This document shows positions 24,254-32,449 of a stretch of 64,000 nucleotides of DNA, one piece after another. A model generated the notes under the pieces. The model made no database searches, was not told the origin of the DNA, and saw only the letters and a list, made by a program, of their open reading frames with translations. The position numbers were made by a program, and so were the translations under genes. Within the stretch, counting starts at the first letter, position 1, and the number at the start of each line of letters is the position of its first letter. Origin of the DNA: Sphingomonas oryzagri. Lineage in GTDB: Bacteria > Pseudomonadota > Alphaproteobacteria > Sphingomonadales > Sphingomonadaceae. The stretch spans positions 89,995 to 153,994 of the forward strand of contig NZ_JARYGZ010000005.1 in assembly GCF_029906645.1 (NCBI RefSeq). The letters are read 5' to 3'.

Positions 24254-25810
24254 ATGCTCGATCGCCTGTCGCGCCGCGTCGCGGGGTTCATGCTGGGGTG
24301 CGCGATGCCGCTCGCCGCGATGGCGCAGGCGCCTGCCGCGACCGTGACGCTCCACGCCGATCAGCCCGGCCCGCGTTACGACCGGCAGATTTTCGGCCAG
24401 TTCGCCGAGCATCTCGGCCATGGCATCTATGGCGGCGTCTGGGTGGGGAAGGGATCGCCGATCCCCAACATCGACGGCTATCGCAAGGACGTGATCGACG
24501 CGCTCCGGGAGATCAAGGTGCCGGTGGTGCGCTGGCCCGGCGGCTGCTTCGCCGACGAATATCACTGGCGCGACGGCATCGGCCCGGCCAAGGCGCGCAA
24601 GGTCAGCATCAACACCCATTGGGGCGGCGTGACAGAGCCAAACAGCTTCGGCACGCACGAATATATGGGTTTCATGGATCTGCTCGGCGCGCAGGCCTAT
24701 GTCGCGGGCAATGTCGGTGATGCCAGCCCCGCCGAAATGGCCGAGTGGGTCGAGTACATGACCTCGCCGACCGGATCGACGCTGGCGAAGGAGCGCGCCG
24801 CGAACGGCCATCCGGCGCCGTGGAAGGTCCCCTATTTCGGCATCGGCAACGAATTGTGGGGCTGCGGCGGCAACATGCGGCCCGAATATGCCGCCGACGT
24901 GACGCGCCGCTATGCCACCTTCGTCAAGGCGCCGGCCGACCAGAAGATCATGAAGATCGCCAGCGGCCCCAACATCGACGATTATCACTGGACCGACGTG
25001 ATGATGCGCGAGACCGGCAAGATGATCGACGGCATCTCGCTCCATTACTACACCTTCCCCGGCAGCTGGGAGGACAAGGGATCGGCGACGCAGTTCGACG
25101 AACACGCCTGGGCCTCGACCCTCGCCCACACCTGGAAGATGGACGAGCTGCTGACCAAGCATTCCGAGATCATGGACAAATATGATCCAGCAAAGCGGGT
25201 GTGGCTGGTCGTCGACGAATGGGGCACTTGGTACGATGTCGAGCCGGGCACCAACCCCGGCTTCCTCTACCAGCAGAACACGCTGCGCGATGCGCTGGTG
25301 GCGGCGATCAACCTCAACATCTTCGCCAAGCACGCCGATCGCGTGAAGATGACCTCGATCGCGCAGATGGTGAACGTGCTGCAGGCGATGCTGCTCACCG
25401 ACGGGCCGCGCATGGTGAAGACGCCGACCTACTGGGTGTTCGATCTCTACAAGCCCTGGCAGGACGCGACGGTGATCCCGGTCGATATCCGCTCGCCCTG
25501 GTACGACAAGGACGAGTTCGCGATTCCGGCGGTGAGCGCGTCGGCGGTGCGCGACACGAGCGGGCAGGTGCATGTCGCGCTCGCCAATGCCGATCCGGAC
25601 AAGCCCGAGACGGTGAGCGTGAAGCTGGCGGGCGTGACGGCGGGTGGCGTGACCGGCCAGATCATCACCGCGCCGGACATGCACGCCTTCAACAGCTTCG
25701 ATCGCCCGGACACGGTGCGCCCGGCGGCGTTCGACGGCGCGCGGATCGCGGGCGACACGCTGACGGTGACGCTGCCGGCGAAATCGGTGGTGGTGCTGGG
25801 GCTGCGCTGA
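24254..25810 (+). CDS. GH51 alpha-L-arabinofuranosidase
   Basis: A 518-aa GH51 enzyme. The start at 24254 is preferred because GGGAGGA precedes it and the protein then begins with a signal peptide (cleavage near AMAQA, residue 26). The acid/base is Glu200 in YFGIGNELWGCGGN and the nucleophile is Glu322 in VVDEWGTWYD. VVRWPGGCFADEYHW is the family's substrate-pocket segment. The C-terminal about 120 residues form a beta-sandwich. It removes terminal alpha-L-arabinofuranosyl units from arabinan, arabinoxylan or arabinogalactan fragments. Most GH51 enzymes are cytoplasmic, so export to the periplasm is of interest. The operator TTGTCAGACAA lies in its promoter, opposite gntR. Confidence 0.95.
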   Translation: MLDRLSRRVAGFMLGCAMPLAAMAQAPAATVTLHADQPGPRYDRQIFGQFAEHLGHGIYGGVWVGKGSPIPNIDGYRKDVIDALREIKVPVVRWPGGCFADEYHWRDGIGPAKARKVSINTHWGGVTEPNSFGTHEYMGFMDLLGAQAYVAGNVGDASPAEMAEWVEYMTSPTGSTLAKERAANGHPAPWKVPYFGIGNELWGCGGNMRPEYAADVTRRYATFVKAPADQKIMKIASGPNIDDYHWTDVMMRETGKMIDGISLHYYTFPGSWEDKGSATQFDEHAWASTLAHTWKMDELLTKHSEIMDKYDPAKRVWLVVDEWGTWYDVEPGTNPGFLYQQNTLRDALVAAINLNIFAKHADRVKMTSIAQMVNVLQAMLLTDGPRMVKTPTYWVFDLYKPWQDATVIPVDIRSPWYDKDEFAIPAVSASAVRDTSGQVHVALANADPDKPETVSVKLAGVTAGGVTGQIITAPDMHAFNSFDRPDTVRPAAFDGARIAGDTLTVTLPAKSVVVLGLR

Positions 25811-25813
25811 CCC

Positions 25814-25958
25814 CTTCATCCTCCCTGCGCGAAGCGTGGGGAGGGGGACCACCCATAGGGTGGTGGAGGGGCGGCGGTGGCACACCGCCGCCTGCGACGG
25901 CGGCCCCTCCACCATGCTCCGCATGGTCCCCCTCCCCAGCAGGCTGGGGAGGATGAAG
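25814..25958. repeat. 145-bp nested intergenic palindrome
   Basis: The gap between the convergent GH51 and MGH1-like genes is almost entirely a nested inverted repeat. The outer arms are at 25814-25825 and 25946-25958, the middle arms at 25837-25850 and 25925-25938, the inner arms at 25861-25872 and 25903-25914, with a small hairpin near 25873-25889. Positions 25818-25844 recur in reverse complement at 50605-50631. This is a mobile intergenic palindrome of the REP type, probably also acting as a bidirectional terminator. Confidence 0.75.
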
Positions 25959-27980
25959 TCAGAACAGCTTGATCTCCACCAACCGCACCGCGGCCCTTGC
26001 GGGCTTCTTCACCAGCAGGCGCAGCTTGGCGCTACTTATCGCTGGCCACGCGATCCGCGTAATGCCATTCGCGACCGGTGGGGGCAGCGACGCGGCGGGC
26101 ACGTCCTTCCAACCGCCATCCCAGACCTGCAGCCGATAGGCGGAGGGCACCGCGAAATCCTTGCCGTCGGCGTAGAAGGCCAGTTCCGCCGCGTGGACCT
26201 GCGCCGCCTTGCCGAGATCGACCGCGAACCAGTCCCATGCGTGCGCCGAACCGATGGTGGACCAGCCGTTCGCCATTTCGGGGAAGAACCACACCCGCCC
26301 GTCGAGCGCGCCATGCAGCGCGGCGGGATCGGCGTTCACCGAGGCCGAGCCTTTCGGATAGTCCGATCGCACGAGGTTCACCGCGAGATCGATCGGCCGT
26401 TCTATGGGCGCGAGCGGCTTGCGCGGGAGGGGCACGGTCAGCCGTTCCGGCACGACGCTGTGCGCGACCTGCGCCCCGTCCACCAGCAGGGTCAGCCCCG
26501 CGCCGTGGCCGTAGCGGCTGCCGTCCGCATCCCACAGGATCGTCACCAGATGGCCGTGATAGGGAACGTCCTGCAGCGCGAACCATGGCAGATATTCGGG
26601 GTCCTTGGGATCGGCCGGAATCAGCGGCGCGACCTCCAGCACGTCGTCGGCGCGCGGGCGCAGGCCCGCGAGGCCGGTGACGATCAGGTCGTCGAAGCCC
26701 GAGTGGAAATAATGATGGCTGCGCGCGAGGCCGACGATCGGCTTGCCGGTCTGCGGATCGTAATCCTCCTGCAGATCGGGATGATCGCCCAGCATATGCA
26801 GCGCCGCATATTGGTGGAGCAGCCGCAGATAGTCCGATCGCGTCGCCACCGTCTGCGGCGGGCCTTCGAGCAGGTTGGCAAGGCCGGTCAGCGCCTGCGT
26901 CGTCTGGAATGGCCAGACCGGGCCGTTCCACTGGCACTCGCGCCCGCCGCTGGCCGCATCGTAGCGATACTGGCGCATATAATATTGGTAGGACGGCTCG
27001 ACGGTGCGCATCCCCTTCGGGCCGCCCAGTTCGGCGGGCGAGAGCAGGTGCGACCAGGCGGAAGCGAAGCGCGGATCGCCCGTCACCATGTCCACCGTCC
27101 ACGGCAGATAGCCGACCAGCTCGCGGCCCCGGATCGGCGCCCAGGCGCGGACATACTCGTTGCCCTTCTGGTAGCGATCGACGAAATGGCCGAGCGCCGG
27201 GCTCCACAGGTCCGCCTCGACATGTGCCTTCAGGTCGGCGGCGCGGGCGGCATAGTCGGCGGCGGTCGCCTCGTCGCCGGCCAGCGCCGCGATCCGGCCG
27301 ATCGCGCGGGCATTGTCGAACATGTAGGCGTTGATCGAGGGGCGGAAGGCGTCGCCGCCCCGGAAACCGTCCTTGCCGCCCGAGGCGTCGATCGAGGAAA
27401 TGGTATATTCGGTCGCGTCGAGCAGCGGCTCGATCCAGTAGAGCCGGCGATCGAAATCGAAATGATCGTCCCACAAATTGTAGACGTGGCGCATCGCGTC
27501 GAGGTGGCGGGTCGCGGCGGTGGCGTCTCCGTCGGCGAGATAGCGGCCCCACACCGCGCCCGCGATCCCCTCGCTGAAATGCCGGTCGTTGCCGCCGCCT
27601 TCGTAGAGGAAGTTCACGTAATCGTCGGCGTACCGCCGGTCGCGCAGCCAGCGCCCCTCCACGATGTGGAAGGCGGTGGCGTCGTTGAGGCTGGCATAAG
27701 GCTCGCGCTGCCAGCTCACATCGTCGAGGAATTCGGTGGAGATATAGCCCTGCCGGCCGAGATCGCGCTGGTGGGCGCGGAAAATCTGCCAGCGATAGTA
27801 GAATATCCGCGTCAGCAGCGGATCGGACGCCTCGAAGAAGGGGATATTGCCTTCATACCAGGGCGCATCGTTGCCGAAGCGATCGACCGCGATGCGATGC
27901 TCGTCGAGCGGGAGCGCGGCCGGAAGGGGCGCGGCGGCGCCGACCAGCAGCGCCGCCAGCAGGATGCGAAGCCGCCTCAC
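25959..27980 (-). CDS. MGH1/GH63-like alpha/alpha-toroid glycosidase with C-terminal discoidin-like domain
   Basis: A 673-aa exported protein with a signal peptide (MRRLRILLAALLVGAAAPLPA). The GTG start overlaps the preceding stop (GTGA). The main domain (about 30-480) resembles the MGH1-like/GH63 six-hairpin fold: WYEGNIPFFEASDPLLTRIFYYRW near the start and the glycosidase-typical CQWNGPVWPFQTTQAL. The C-terminal about 140 residues look like a discoidin (F5/8 type C) carbohydrate-binding module, with GWSTIGSAHAWDWFAVDLG. The substrate is unknown. It is the fourth gene of the L-arabinose oxidation operon, so it probably works on an arabinose-containing oligosaccharide and is induced with the pathway. 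Confidence 0.75.
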   Translation of the reverse strand: MRRLRILLAALLVGAAAPLPAALPLDEHRIAVDRFGNDAPWYEGNIPFFEASDPLLTRIFYYRWQIFRAHQRDLGRQGYISTEFLDDVSWQREPYASLNDATAFHIVEGRWLRDRRYADDYVNFLYEGGGNDRHFSEGIAGAVWGRYLADGDATAATRHLDAMRHVYNLWDDHFDFDRRLYWIEPLLDATEYTISSIDASGGKDGFRGGDAFRPSINAYMFDNARAIGRIAALAGDEATAADYAARAADLKAHVEADLWSPALGHFVDRYQKGNEYVRAWAPIRGRELVGYLPWTVDMVTGDPRFASAWSHLLSPAELGGPKGMRTVEPSYQYYMRQYRYDAASGGRECQWNGPVWPFQTTQALTGLANLLEGPPQTVATRSDYLRLLHQYAALHMLGDHPDLQEDYDPQTGKPIVGLARSHHYFHSGFDDLIVTGLAGLRPRADDVLEVAPLIPADPKDPEYLPWFALQDVPYHGHLVTILWDADGSRYGHGAGLTLLVDGAQVAHSVVPERLTVPLPRKPLAPIERPIDLAVNLVRSDYPKGSASVNADPAALHGALDGRVWFFPEMANGWSTIGSAHAWDWFAVDLGKAAQVHAAELAFYADGKDFAVPSAYRLQVWDGGWKDVPAASLPPPVANGITRIAWPAISSAKLRLLVKKPARAAVRLVEIKLF

Positions 27981-28921
27981 GCCATGGCGGGCACGGCCGG
28001 CTCGTCGTGGAAGGCCTCCACCTCGATCCGCTCCGCGCGCAGGAAGGCGTCGGCGACATGGCGCAGCGGGGCGCGATCCACGTCCTGTGCGCCCGCCGCG
28101 ATCAGCGACGCGAAGCGGACGTAGAGACCGCGATATTCCGCCTCAGGCGGCAGCGGCTGGGCCACGCCGTCGACCGTCATCTCCGCGCCGCCTTTCGACA
28201 GGACGAGCCGGCCCTGATCGGTCTCGATGCGGATGTCCCAGGTCTGCGGGCCGGTCTGGCGGAAATCGAGATCGGCGGTAAGCGGCGCGCCGTCCGCCAT
28301 CACGAAGGCGAGATCGGCCGCGATCGGCGACTGCTGGTTGGAGGGATAGGAAAGCGTGCCGCCGGTCAGCAGGAAGGGCGGCAGGATGTGCGTCGCGATC
28401 GAGAGCGCGTTGATCCCCGGATCGAACACGCCGAGCCCGCCCGCCTGCCAGATCCAGCGCTGCCCCGGATGCCAGACGCGCACGTCCTCGCGCCAGATGA
28501 TCTGCGCCGACAGGATGCGCTTGCCGGCGAGCCACGCGCGCGCCGGCTCGACCGCCGGGGCCTCGCGGCTGTGCCACGCGGCGAAGAGGGTCAGGTTGCG
28601 CTCGGCCGCGAGATCGCAGAGCAGCGCGACCTCGCTCAGCGTCGCGCCCGGCGGCTTTTCGAGCAGCACATGCTTGCCGGCGAGCAGCGCGTCGCGGGCG
28701 GCGGCGAAGCGGGCCTGCGGCGGCTGGCACATCGCCACCGCCTCGATCCCCGGCTCCCCGGCCAGCATCGTGGCGACGTCGCGATAGGTCCTGCCGGTCG
28801 GGCATTCGCCCTGGAGGGTCGCGCCGCAGACCAGCTCGAAATCGTCCGAGGCGGCGATGGCGGGGAGGTGCTGGTCCTGCGCGATCTTGCCCAGGCCGAC
28901 GATCGCGAGCTTCACCGCCAT
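27977..28921 (-). CDS. L-arabinose/D-galactose 1-dehydrogenase (Gfo/Idh/MocA family)
   Basis: A 314-aa NAD(P)-dependent dehydrogenase. The Rossmann segment AIVGLGKIAQDQHLPAI opens the protein and the EKP motif is in HVLLEKPPGATL. WHPGQRWIWQAGGLG and VFDPGINALSIATHILP closely resemble, as I recall it, the characterised Azospirillum L-arabinose 1-dehydrogenase. It oxidises L-arabinose (and commonly D-galactose) to the 1,4-lactone as the first step of the non-phosphorylating pathway. It overlaps the upstream AraD1-like stop by 1 bp (TGATG) and the downstream glycosidase by 4 bp. No lactonase gene is adjacent; the lactone may open spontaneously or through an enzyme encoded elsewhere. Confidence 0.9.
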   Translation of the reverse strand: MAVKLAIVGLGKIAQDQHLPAIAASDDFELVCGATLQGECPTGRTYRDVATMLAGEPGIEAVAMCQPPQARFAAARDALLAGKHVLLEKPPGATLSEVALLCDLAAERNLTLFAAWHSREAPAVEPARAWLAGKRILSAQIIWREDVRVWHPGQRWIWQAGGLGVFDPGINALSIATHILPPFLLTGGTLSYPSNQQSPIAADLAFVMADGAPLTADLDFRQTGPQTWDIRIETDQGRLVLSKGGAEMTVDGVAQPLPPEAEYRGLYVRFASLIAAGAQDVDRAPLRHVADAFLRAERIEVEAFHDEPAVPAMA

Positions 28922-29904
28922 CAGAGCGCCTTCACCGTGACGCTCTCTTCCTCGGCGATGGCGATCGGGTTGCGCACGGGCAGGCGGAAGGGCGCCGCCT
29001 CGATCTCGAACACGTCGCCCGGCTGGGTCCGCACGCCGTCGCTGAACGAGAGCGTGGCGGTGCCGAAGAAGTGGACGTGGACGTCACCCGGCCGACGGAA
29101 CAGGCCGTATTTGAAATGATGATGCTCCAGGTTGGCGATCGTGTGGGACATGTTCGCCTCGCCCGACAGGAAGGGCTTTTCCCAGATCGTCTCACCATCG
29201 CGGACGATGCGGCTGGCGCCGCGCACGTCGGCGGGCAGGTCGCCGACCAGCAGCTCCGGACCCAGCGCCGCCTCGCGCAGCTTGGAATGGGCGAGCCACA
29301 GGTAATTGCCCCGCTCGGTGACGTGATCCGAGAACTCGTTGGCGAGCGCGAAACCCAGGCGCACCGGGCTGCCGTCGGCATCGATCAGGTAGATGCCGGC
29401 GATCTCCGGCTCCTCACCCGCATCCAGCGCGAAGGCGGGGGAGCGGATCGGCTGGCCGGGTGCGACGAGCTGGCTACCGTCGCCCTTGTAGAACCATTCG
29501 GGCTGCGCGCCGACTGCGCCGTCGGCGGGCTTGCCGCCCTCGACGCCCATCAGGAACATCTTCATGCTGTCGGTCGGCTCGGGATTCTCCTTCGCCGCGC
29601 GGTGCATCTTGTCGCGTCCCTCGGCCGAACCGAGATGGGTGAGGCCGGTGCCCGTCATCAGCAGATGCGCGCTGTCCTCATGGTCGATCGGCGCCAGCAG
29701 ATCGACCGAGGCGGGGTCGATCGCCTCGCCCGCGCCGGCCGCCGCGACGGCTTCCGCCAGCGTCTGCCCGGCGGCGAGCGCGGCCTTGGCGAGCGCCACG
29801 ACGCTCGCCGCACCCGGCACGACATGGGCCTGACCATCCTCGGACAGCGCGGCGACACGGCGGGCGCCATCGGCGGCCCGGAACTGGATCAGCGATAGGG
29901 TCAC
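28921..29904 (-). CDS. AraD1-like fumarylacetoacetase-fold enzyme
   Basis: A 327-aa protein with a GTG start at 29904 preceded by GGAGAGG; longer readings upstream lack support. The C-terminal half is the fumarylacetoacetate hydrolase fold, with metal-site style segments IYLIDADGSPVRLGFALANE and VHVHFFGTATLSFSDG. Proteins of this type next to L-arabinose dehydrogenase and semialdehyde dehydrogenase genes are annotated AraD1 or GguC-like. They are expected to act on 2-keto-3-deoxy-L-arabonate, dehydrating it to 2-oxoglutarate semialdehyde. The fold also supports hydrolase or decarboxylase chemistry, so the exact reaction is inferred from the operon. It lies between the semialdehyde dehydrogenase and the arabinose dehydrogenase. 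Confidence 0.82.
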   Translation of the reverse strand: MTLSLIQFRAADGARRVAALSEDGQAHVVPGAASVVALAKAALAAGQTLAEAVAAAGAGEAIDPASVDLLAPIDHEDSAHLLMTGTGLTHLGSAEGRDKMHRAAKENPEPTDSMKMFLMGVEGGKPADGAVGAQPEWFYKGDGSQLVAPGQPIRSPAFALDAGEEPEIAGIYLIDADGSPVRLGFALANEFSDHVTERGNYLWLAHSKLREAALGPELLVGDLPADVRGASRIVRDGETIWEKPFLSGEANMSHTIANLEHHHFKYGLFRRPGDVHVHFFGTATLSFSDGVRTQPGDVFEIEAAPFRLPVRNPIAIAEEESVTVKAL

Positions 29905-29932
29905 GTTTTTCCTCTCCGAAAGTCTTGGGCCG

Positions 29933-31510
29933 TCAGGCCGGGCGCGACACCGTGCCGTCGATGCGGCGCGACAGGTGCCACGGATTCGCCTCCGCCAGCG
30001 CGGGCGGAAGCAGCCCGGCGGGCAGGTTCTGGAACGACACGGGCCGCAGGAAGCGCGCCATCGCCAGCGTGCCGACCGAGGTGGTGCGCCCGTCCGACGT
30101 CGCCGGGAAGGGGCCACCATGGACCATGGCGTGGCTCACCTCGACGCCCGTCGGCCAGCCGTTGGCGAGAATGCGGCCGACCTTGCGGGCGAGCACCGGC
30201 AGCAGCGTCGCGGCATCGGCTTCGTCGGCTTCGTCGAGGATCAGGGTGGCTGTGAGCTGGCCTTCGAGGCCGGCGATCACCGTGCGCACTTCGGCCAGAT
30301 CGCGGCAGGCGACGATCGCGGAGGACGAACCGAACACCTCATGCCCCAGCGCCGCGTCGGCGAGGAAGCTCGTCGCATCGGTGCGGAACAGCGCGCCCTG
30401 CGCCTGGTTGGCGCCGCTTGCCGGGCAACCGCGCGCGACCGTCTCAATCTTGTCGTGGCCGGCGAGCGCGGCCACGCCCTTGTCATAGGCGGCGTGGATG
30501 CCCGGCGTCAGCATCGTGGTCGCGGCGGCGCCGGTCAACGCCTCGCCGGCGGCCGCGACGAAGCGGTCGAGCGCGTCTCCGGCAATGCCGATGACGAGGC
30601 CGGGATTGGTGCAGAACTGGCCCGAACCCATGGTCAGCGACTGCACGAAGGCGGGCGCCAGCGCGTCACCACGGGCCTTCAGCGCGGCGGGCATCAGCAC
30701 CACCGGATTGATGCTGGACATCTCGGCATAGACCGGGATCGGCTCGGCGCGTTCCGCCGCGATCTTCATCAACGCGAGGCCGCCGGCGCGCGATCCGGTG
30801 AAGCCCACCGCCTTGATCCGCGGATCGGCGACCAGCGCGCCGCCCAGCTCGATCGAGGGACCGGGCAGGTAGGAGAAGGTGCCTTCGGGCAGGCCGCAGG
30901 CCGCCACCGCATCGCGGATCGCGCGGGCGACCAGCTCGCCGGTGCCGGGGTGGGCGGGATGGCCCTTCACCACCACCGGGCAACCGGCGGCGAAGGCGGA
31001 GGCGGTGTCGCCGCCCGCCACCGAGAAAGCGAGCGGGAAGTTGGACGCACCGAACACCGCGACCGGGCCGAGCGCGACGTTGACGCGGCGCAGATCCGGG
31101 CGGGGCAGCGGCTGGCGATCGGGCAATGCCGGATCGATCGTCGCGTCCAGCCAGTCGCCCTGGCGGACGGTGGCGGCGAACAGGCGCAGCTGGCCGACGG
31201 TGCGGCCACGCTCGCCCTCCAGCCGGGCACGGGGCAGGCCGCTTTCCTGCATGGCGCGAACGATCAAATCGTCGCCGATCGCGACGATGTTCTCGGCGAC
31301 GGTTTCGAGGAAGCGTGCGCGCTCCTCCGGCGTGGTGGCGGCGTAGGCATCGAACGCAGCGTCGGCGAGCGCGCAGGCCTTCGCGACATCGGAGACGTCG
31401 GCCGAGCCGAAGCGCGGCTCGATCTGCTCGCCCGTCGATGGATCGATGGCCGAGAAGAAACTGGTGCCGGCTTCGTCACGCGAGCCGATCAGGATGGAAC
31501 CCTTGATCAT
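29933..31510 (-). CDS. 2-oxoglutarate semialdehyde dehydrogenase
   Basis: A 525-aa aldehyde dehydrogenase of the KGSADH branch. The catalytic Cys300 is in [10 protein letters not shown] and the general base Glu263 in [11 protein letters not shown]. The C-terminal extension and [20 protein letters not shown] are typical of the long branch that oxidises 2,5-dioxopentanoate to 2-oxoglutarate with NADP+. It is the first gene of the operon KGSADH-AraD1-arabinose dehydrogenase-MGH1-like. The operator-like TACTCAGACAA lies 15 bp upstream of its start. This is the last step of the non-phosphorylating L-arabinose route and feeds the TCA cycle. Confidence 0.92.
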   Translation of the reverse strand: MIKGSILIGSRDEAGTSFFSAIDPSTGEQIEPRFGSADVSDVAKACALADAAFDAYAATTPEERARFLETVAENIVAIGDDLIVRAMQESGLPRARLEGERGRTVGQLRLFAATVRQGDWLDATIDPALPDRQPLPRPDLRRVNVALGPVAVFGASNFPLAFSVAGGDTASAFAAGCPVVVKGHPAHPGTGELVARAIRDAVAACGLPEGTFSYLPGPSIELGGALVADPRIKAVGFTGSRAGGLALMKIAAERAEPIPVYAEMSSINPVVLMPAALKARGDALAPAFVQSLTMGSGQFCTNPGLVIGIAGDALDRFVAAAGEALTGAAATTMLTPGIHAAYDKGVAALAGHDKIETVARGCPASGANQAQGALFRTDATSFLADAALGHEVFGSSSAIVACRDLAEVRTVIAGLEGQLTATLILDEADEADAATLLPVLARKVGRILANGWPTGVEVSHAMVHGGPFPATSDGRTTSVGTLAMARFLRPVSFQNLPAGLLPPALAEANPWHLSRRIDGTVSRPA

Positions 31511-31524
31511 CTTCCGCCTTTAAT

Positions 31525-31535
31525 TACTCAGACAA
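31525..31535 (-). promoter_or_regulatory. TACTCAGACAA site upstream of L-arabinose oxidation operon
   Basis: Identical in 11 of 11 bases to the sites at 18538-18548 and 20002-20012. The flank is also shared with the TBDR site: ATTACTCAGACAA in both, with TAGTA a few bases further on. It lies just upstream of the semialdehyde dehydrogenase start, a suitable place for a repressor. Confidence 0.65.
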
Positions 31536-31586
31536 ATAGTATCTAGCAGGCCCGGCGAGTCCGGGCAAGCCGATGCTGCCCTATAA

Positions 31587-31596
31587 TCGTATACGA
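31587..31596. promoter_or_regulatory. Small palindrome TCGTATACGA
   Basis: A perfect 10-bp palindrome in the AT-rich gap between iclR and the semialdehyde dehydrogenase, about 77 bp upstream of the latter. It resembles the ATACGAT cores at 6162 and 12540. It could be an additional operator for the arabinose operon; weak evidence. Confidence 0.35.
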
Positions 31597-31604
31597 AAAA
31601 TCTG

Positions 31605-32360
31605 TCAGGAAAAATGGCCGAGCCGCCGTTCGATCGCCGCCGCGCAGGCCAGAACGTCGGCAAGCGGGGCGAGGCCATCGGTCGGGTGCGCCGGGCGCGA
31701 GAGCGAGATGGCGGCCACGACCGCGCCGTCCGGCCCACGCACCGGGGCGGCGATGCAGAAGAGATCGTCGGCGATCTCGCGATCGTCGATGGCGTAACCC
31801 TGCGCGCCGACCTTCGCGATCTCGGAGGCGATGGCGGGGGGATCGGTGATCGTCCGCCCGGTTAGCGGCACGAAGGGGCCGGCGGCGAGATAGTCGGCCA
31901 GCCGTTCCGCCTCGACGGCGGCGAGCAGCACCTTGCCGATTGCCGAGCAATAGGCCTCCAGCTGCCCGTCCTCGCGCGTGAAGAGCGCACGGCCGCCGCC
32001 CTGCTCCTTCACCACATAGGTCACCATGTCGCCCTCCAGCACGCCGAGATGGGCGGTGGCGCGCATCGTGCGGGCGAGCCGGCGCAGCGGCGCGCGGGCG
32101 GCGCTGGCGATGATCGCACGGGGATCCGACGCGATGCCGAGCGACGCGAGTGCGAGGCCGGGGCCGAAAAATCCGCGCTTTCCCTGTGCAAGCAGCCCGT
32201 GGCGGGCGAACAGCGCGACGGTGCGGTAGGCGCTCGACAGGGGGATATCGAGCGCGGCGGCATGGTCCGCGATCGGTCGCTCGGCGCCGTCCCGCGCGAC
32301 GCTGAGCAGCAGCGCGATGGCGCGGTCGAGGGTCCCCGGCGGATCGGGCGGAAAATCCAT
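31605..32360 (-). CDS. IclR-family transcriptional regulator
   Basis: A 251-aa protein with an N-terminal winged helix (about 8-75; TLDRAIALLLSVARDG, IPLSSAYRTVALFARHG) and a C-terminal IclR effector domain (GRALFTREDGQLEAYCSAIGKVLLA, then GYAIDDREIADDLFCIAAPV). It is divergent from the lower meta-cleavage operon, with 89 bp between the starts. A palindrome (TCTCA...TGAGA, 32363-32377) lies right at its own start. IclR proteins often activate or repress aromatic catabolism, so control of the adjacent operon is likely. It is in the same orientation as the arabinose operon but separated by 94 bp that contain that operon's own operator. Confidence 0.9.
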   Translation of the reverse strand: MDFPPDPPGTLDRAIALLLSVARDGAERPIADHAAALDIPLSSAYRTVALFARHGLLAQGKRGFFGPGLALASLGIASDPRAIIASAARAPLRRLARTMRATAHLGVLEGDMVTYVVKEQGGGRALFTREDGQLEAYCSAIGKVLLAAVEAERLADYLAAGPFVPLTGRTITDPPAIASEIAKVGAQGYAIDDREIADDLFCIAAPVRGPDGAVVAAISLSRPAHPTDGLAPLADVLACAAAIERRLGHFS

Positions 32361-32362
32361 CG

Positions 32363-32423
32363 TCTCACTCTATGAGAAAATCGGTGGCCGGTAAATTGCG
32401 TCGCTCCCAAGGCGGTCCATAAT
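32363..32423 (+). promoter_or_regulatory. Promoter and IclR operator candidate for the meta-cleavage operon
   Basis: TCTCACTCTATGAGA (32363-32377) is a 5-5-5 inverted repeat adjacent to the iclR start. On the plus strand TTGCGT (32396-32401) and CATAAT (32418-32423) with 16-bp spacing could be the -35 and -10 boxes for the hydratase operon. The operator would be upstream of the -35 box, which suits activation. Confidence 0.5.
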
Positions 32424-32449
32424 GGCGGAAACGAGCGAGGGAGAGGATC

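Noticed and set aside
28007..29119. A 370-codon plus-strand frame across the arabinose dehydrogenase
   Set aside because: Antisense shadow without a recognisable domain or ribosome site.
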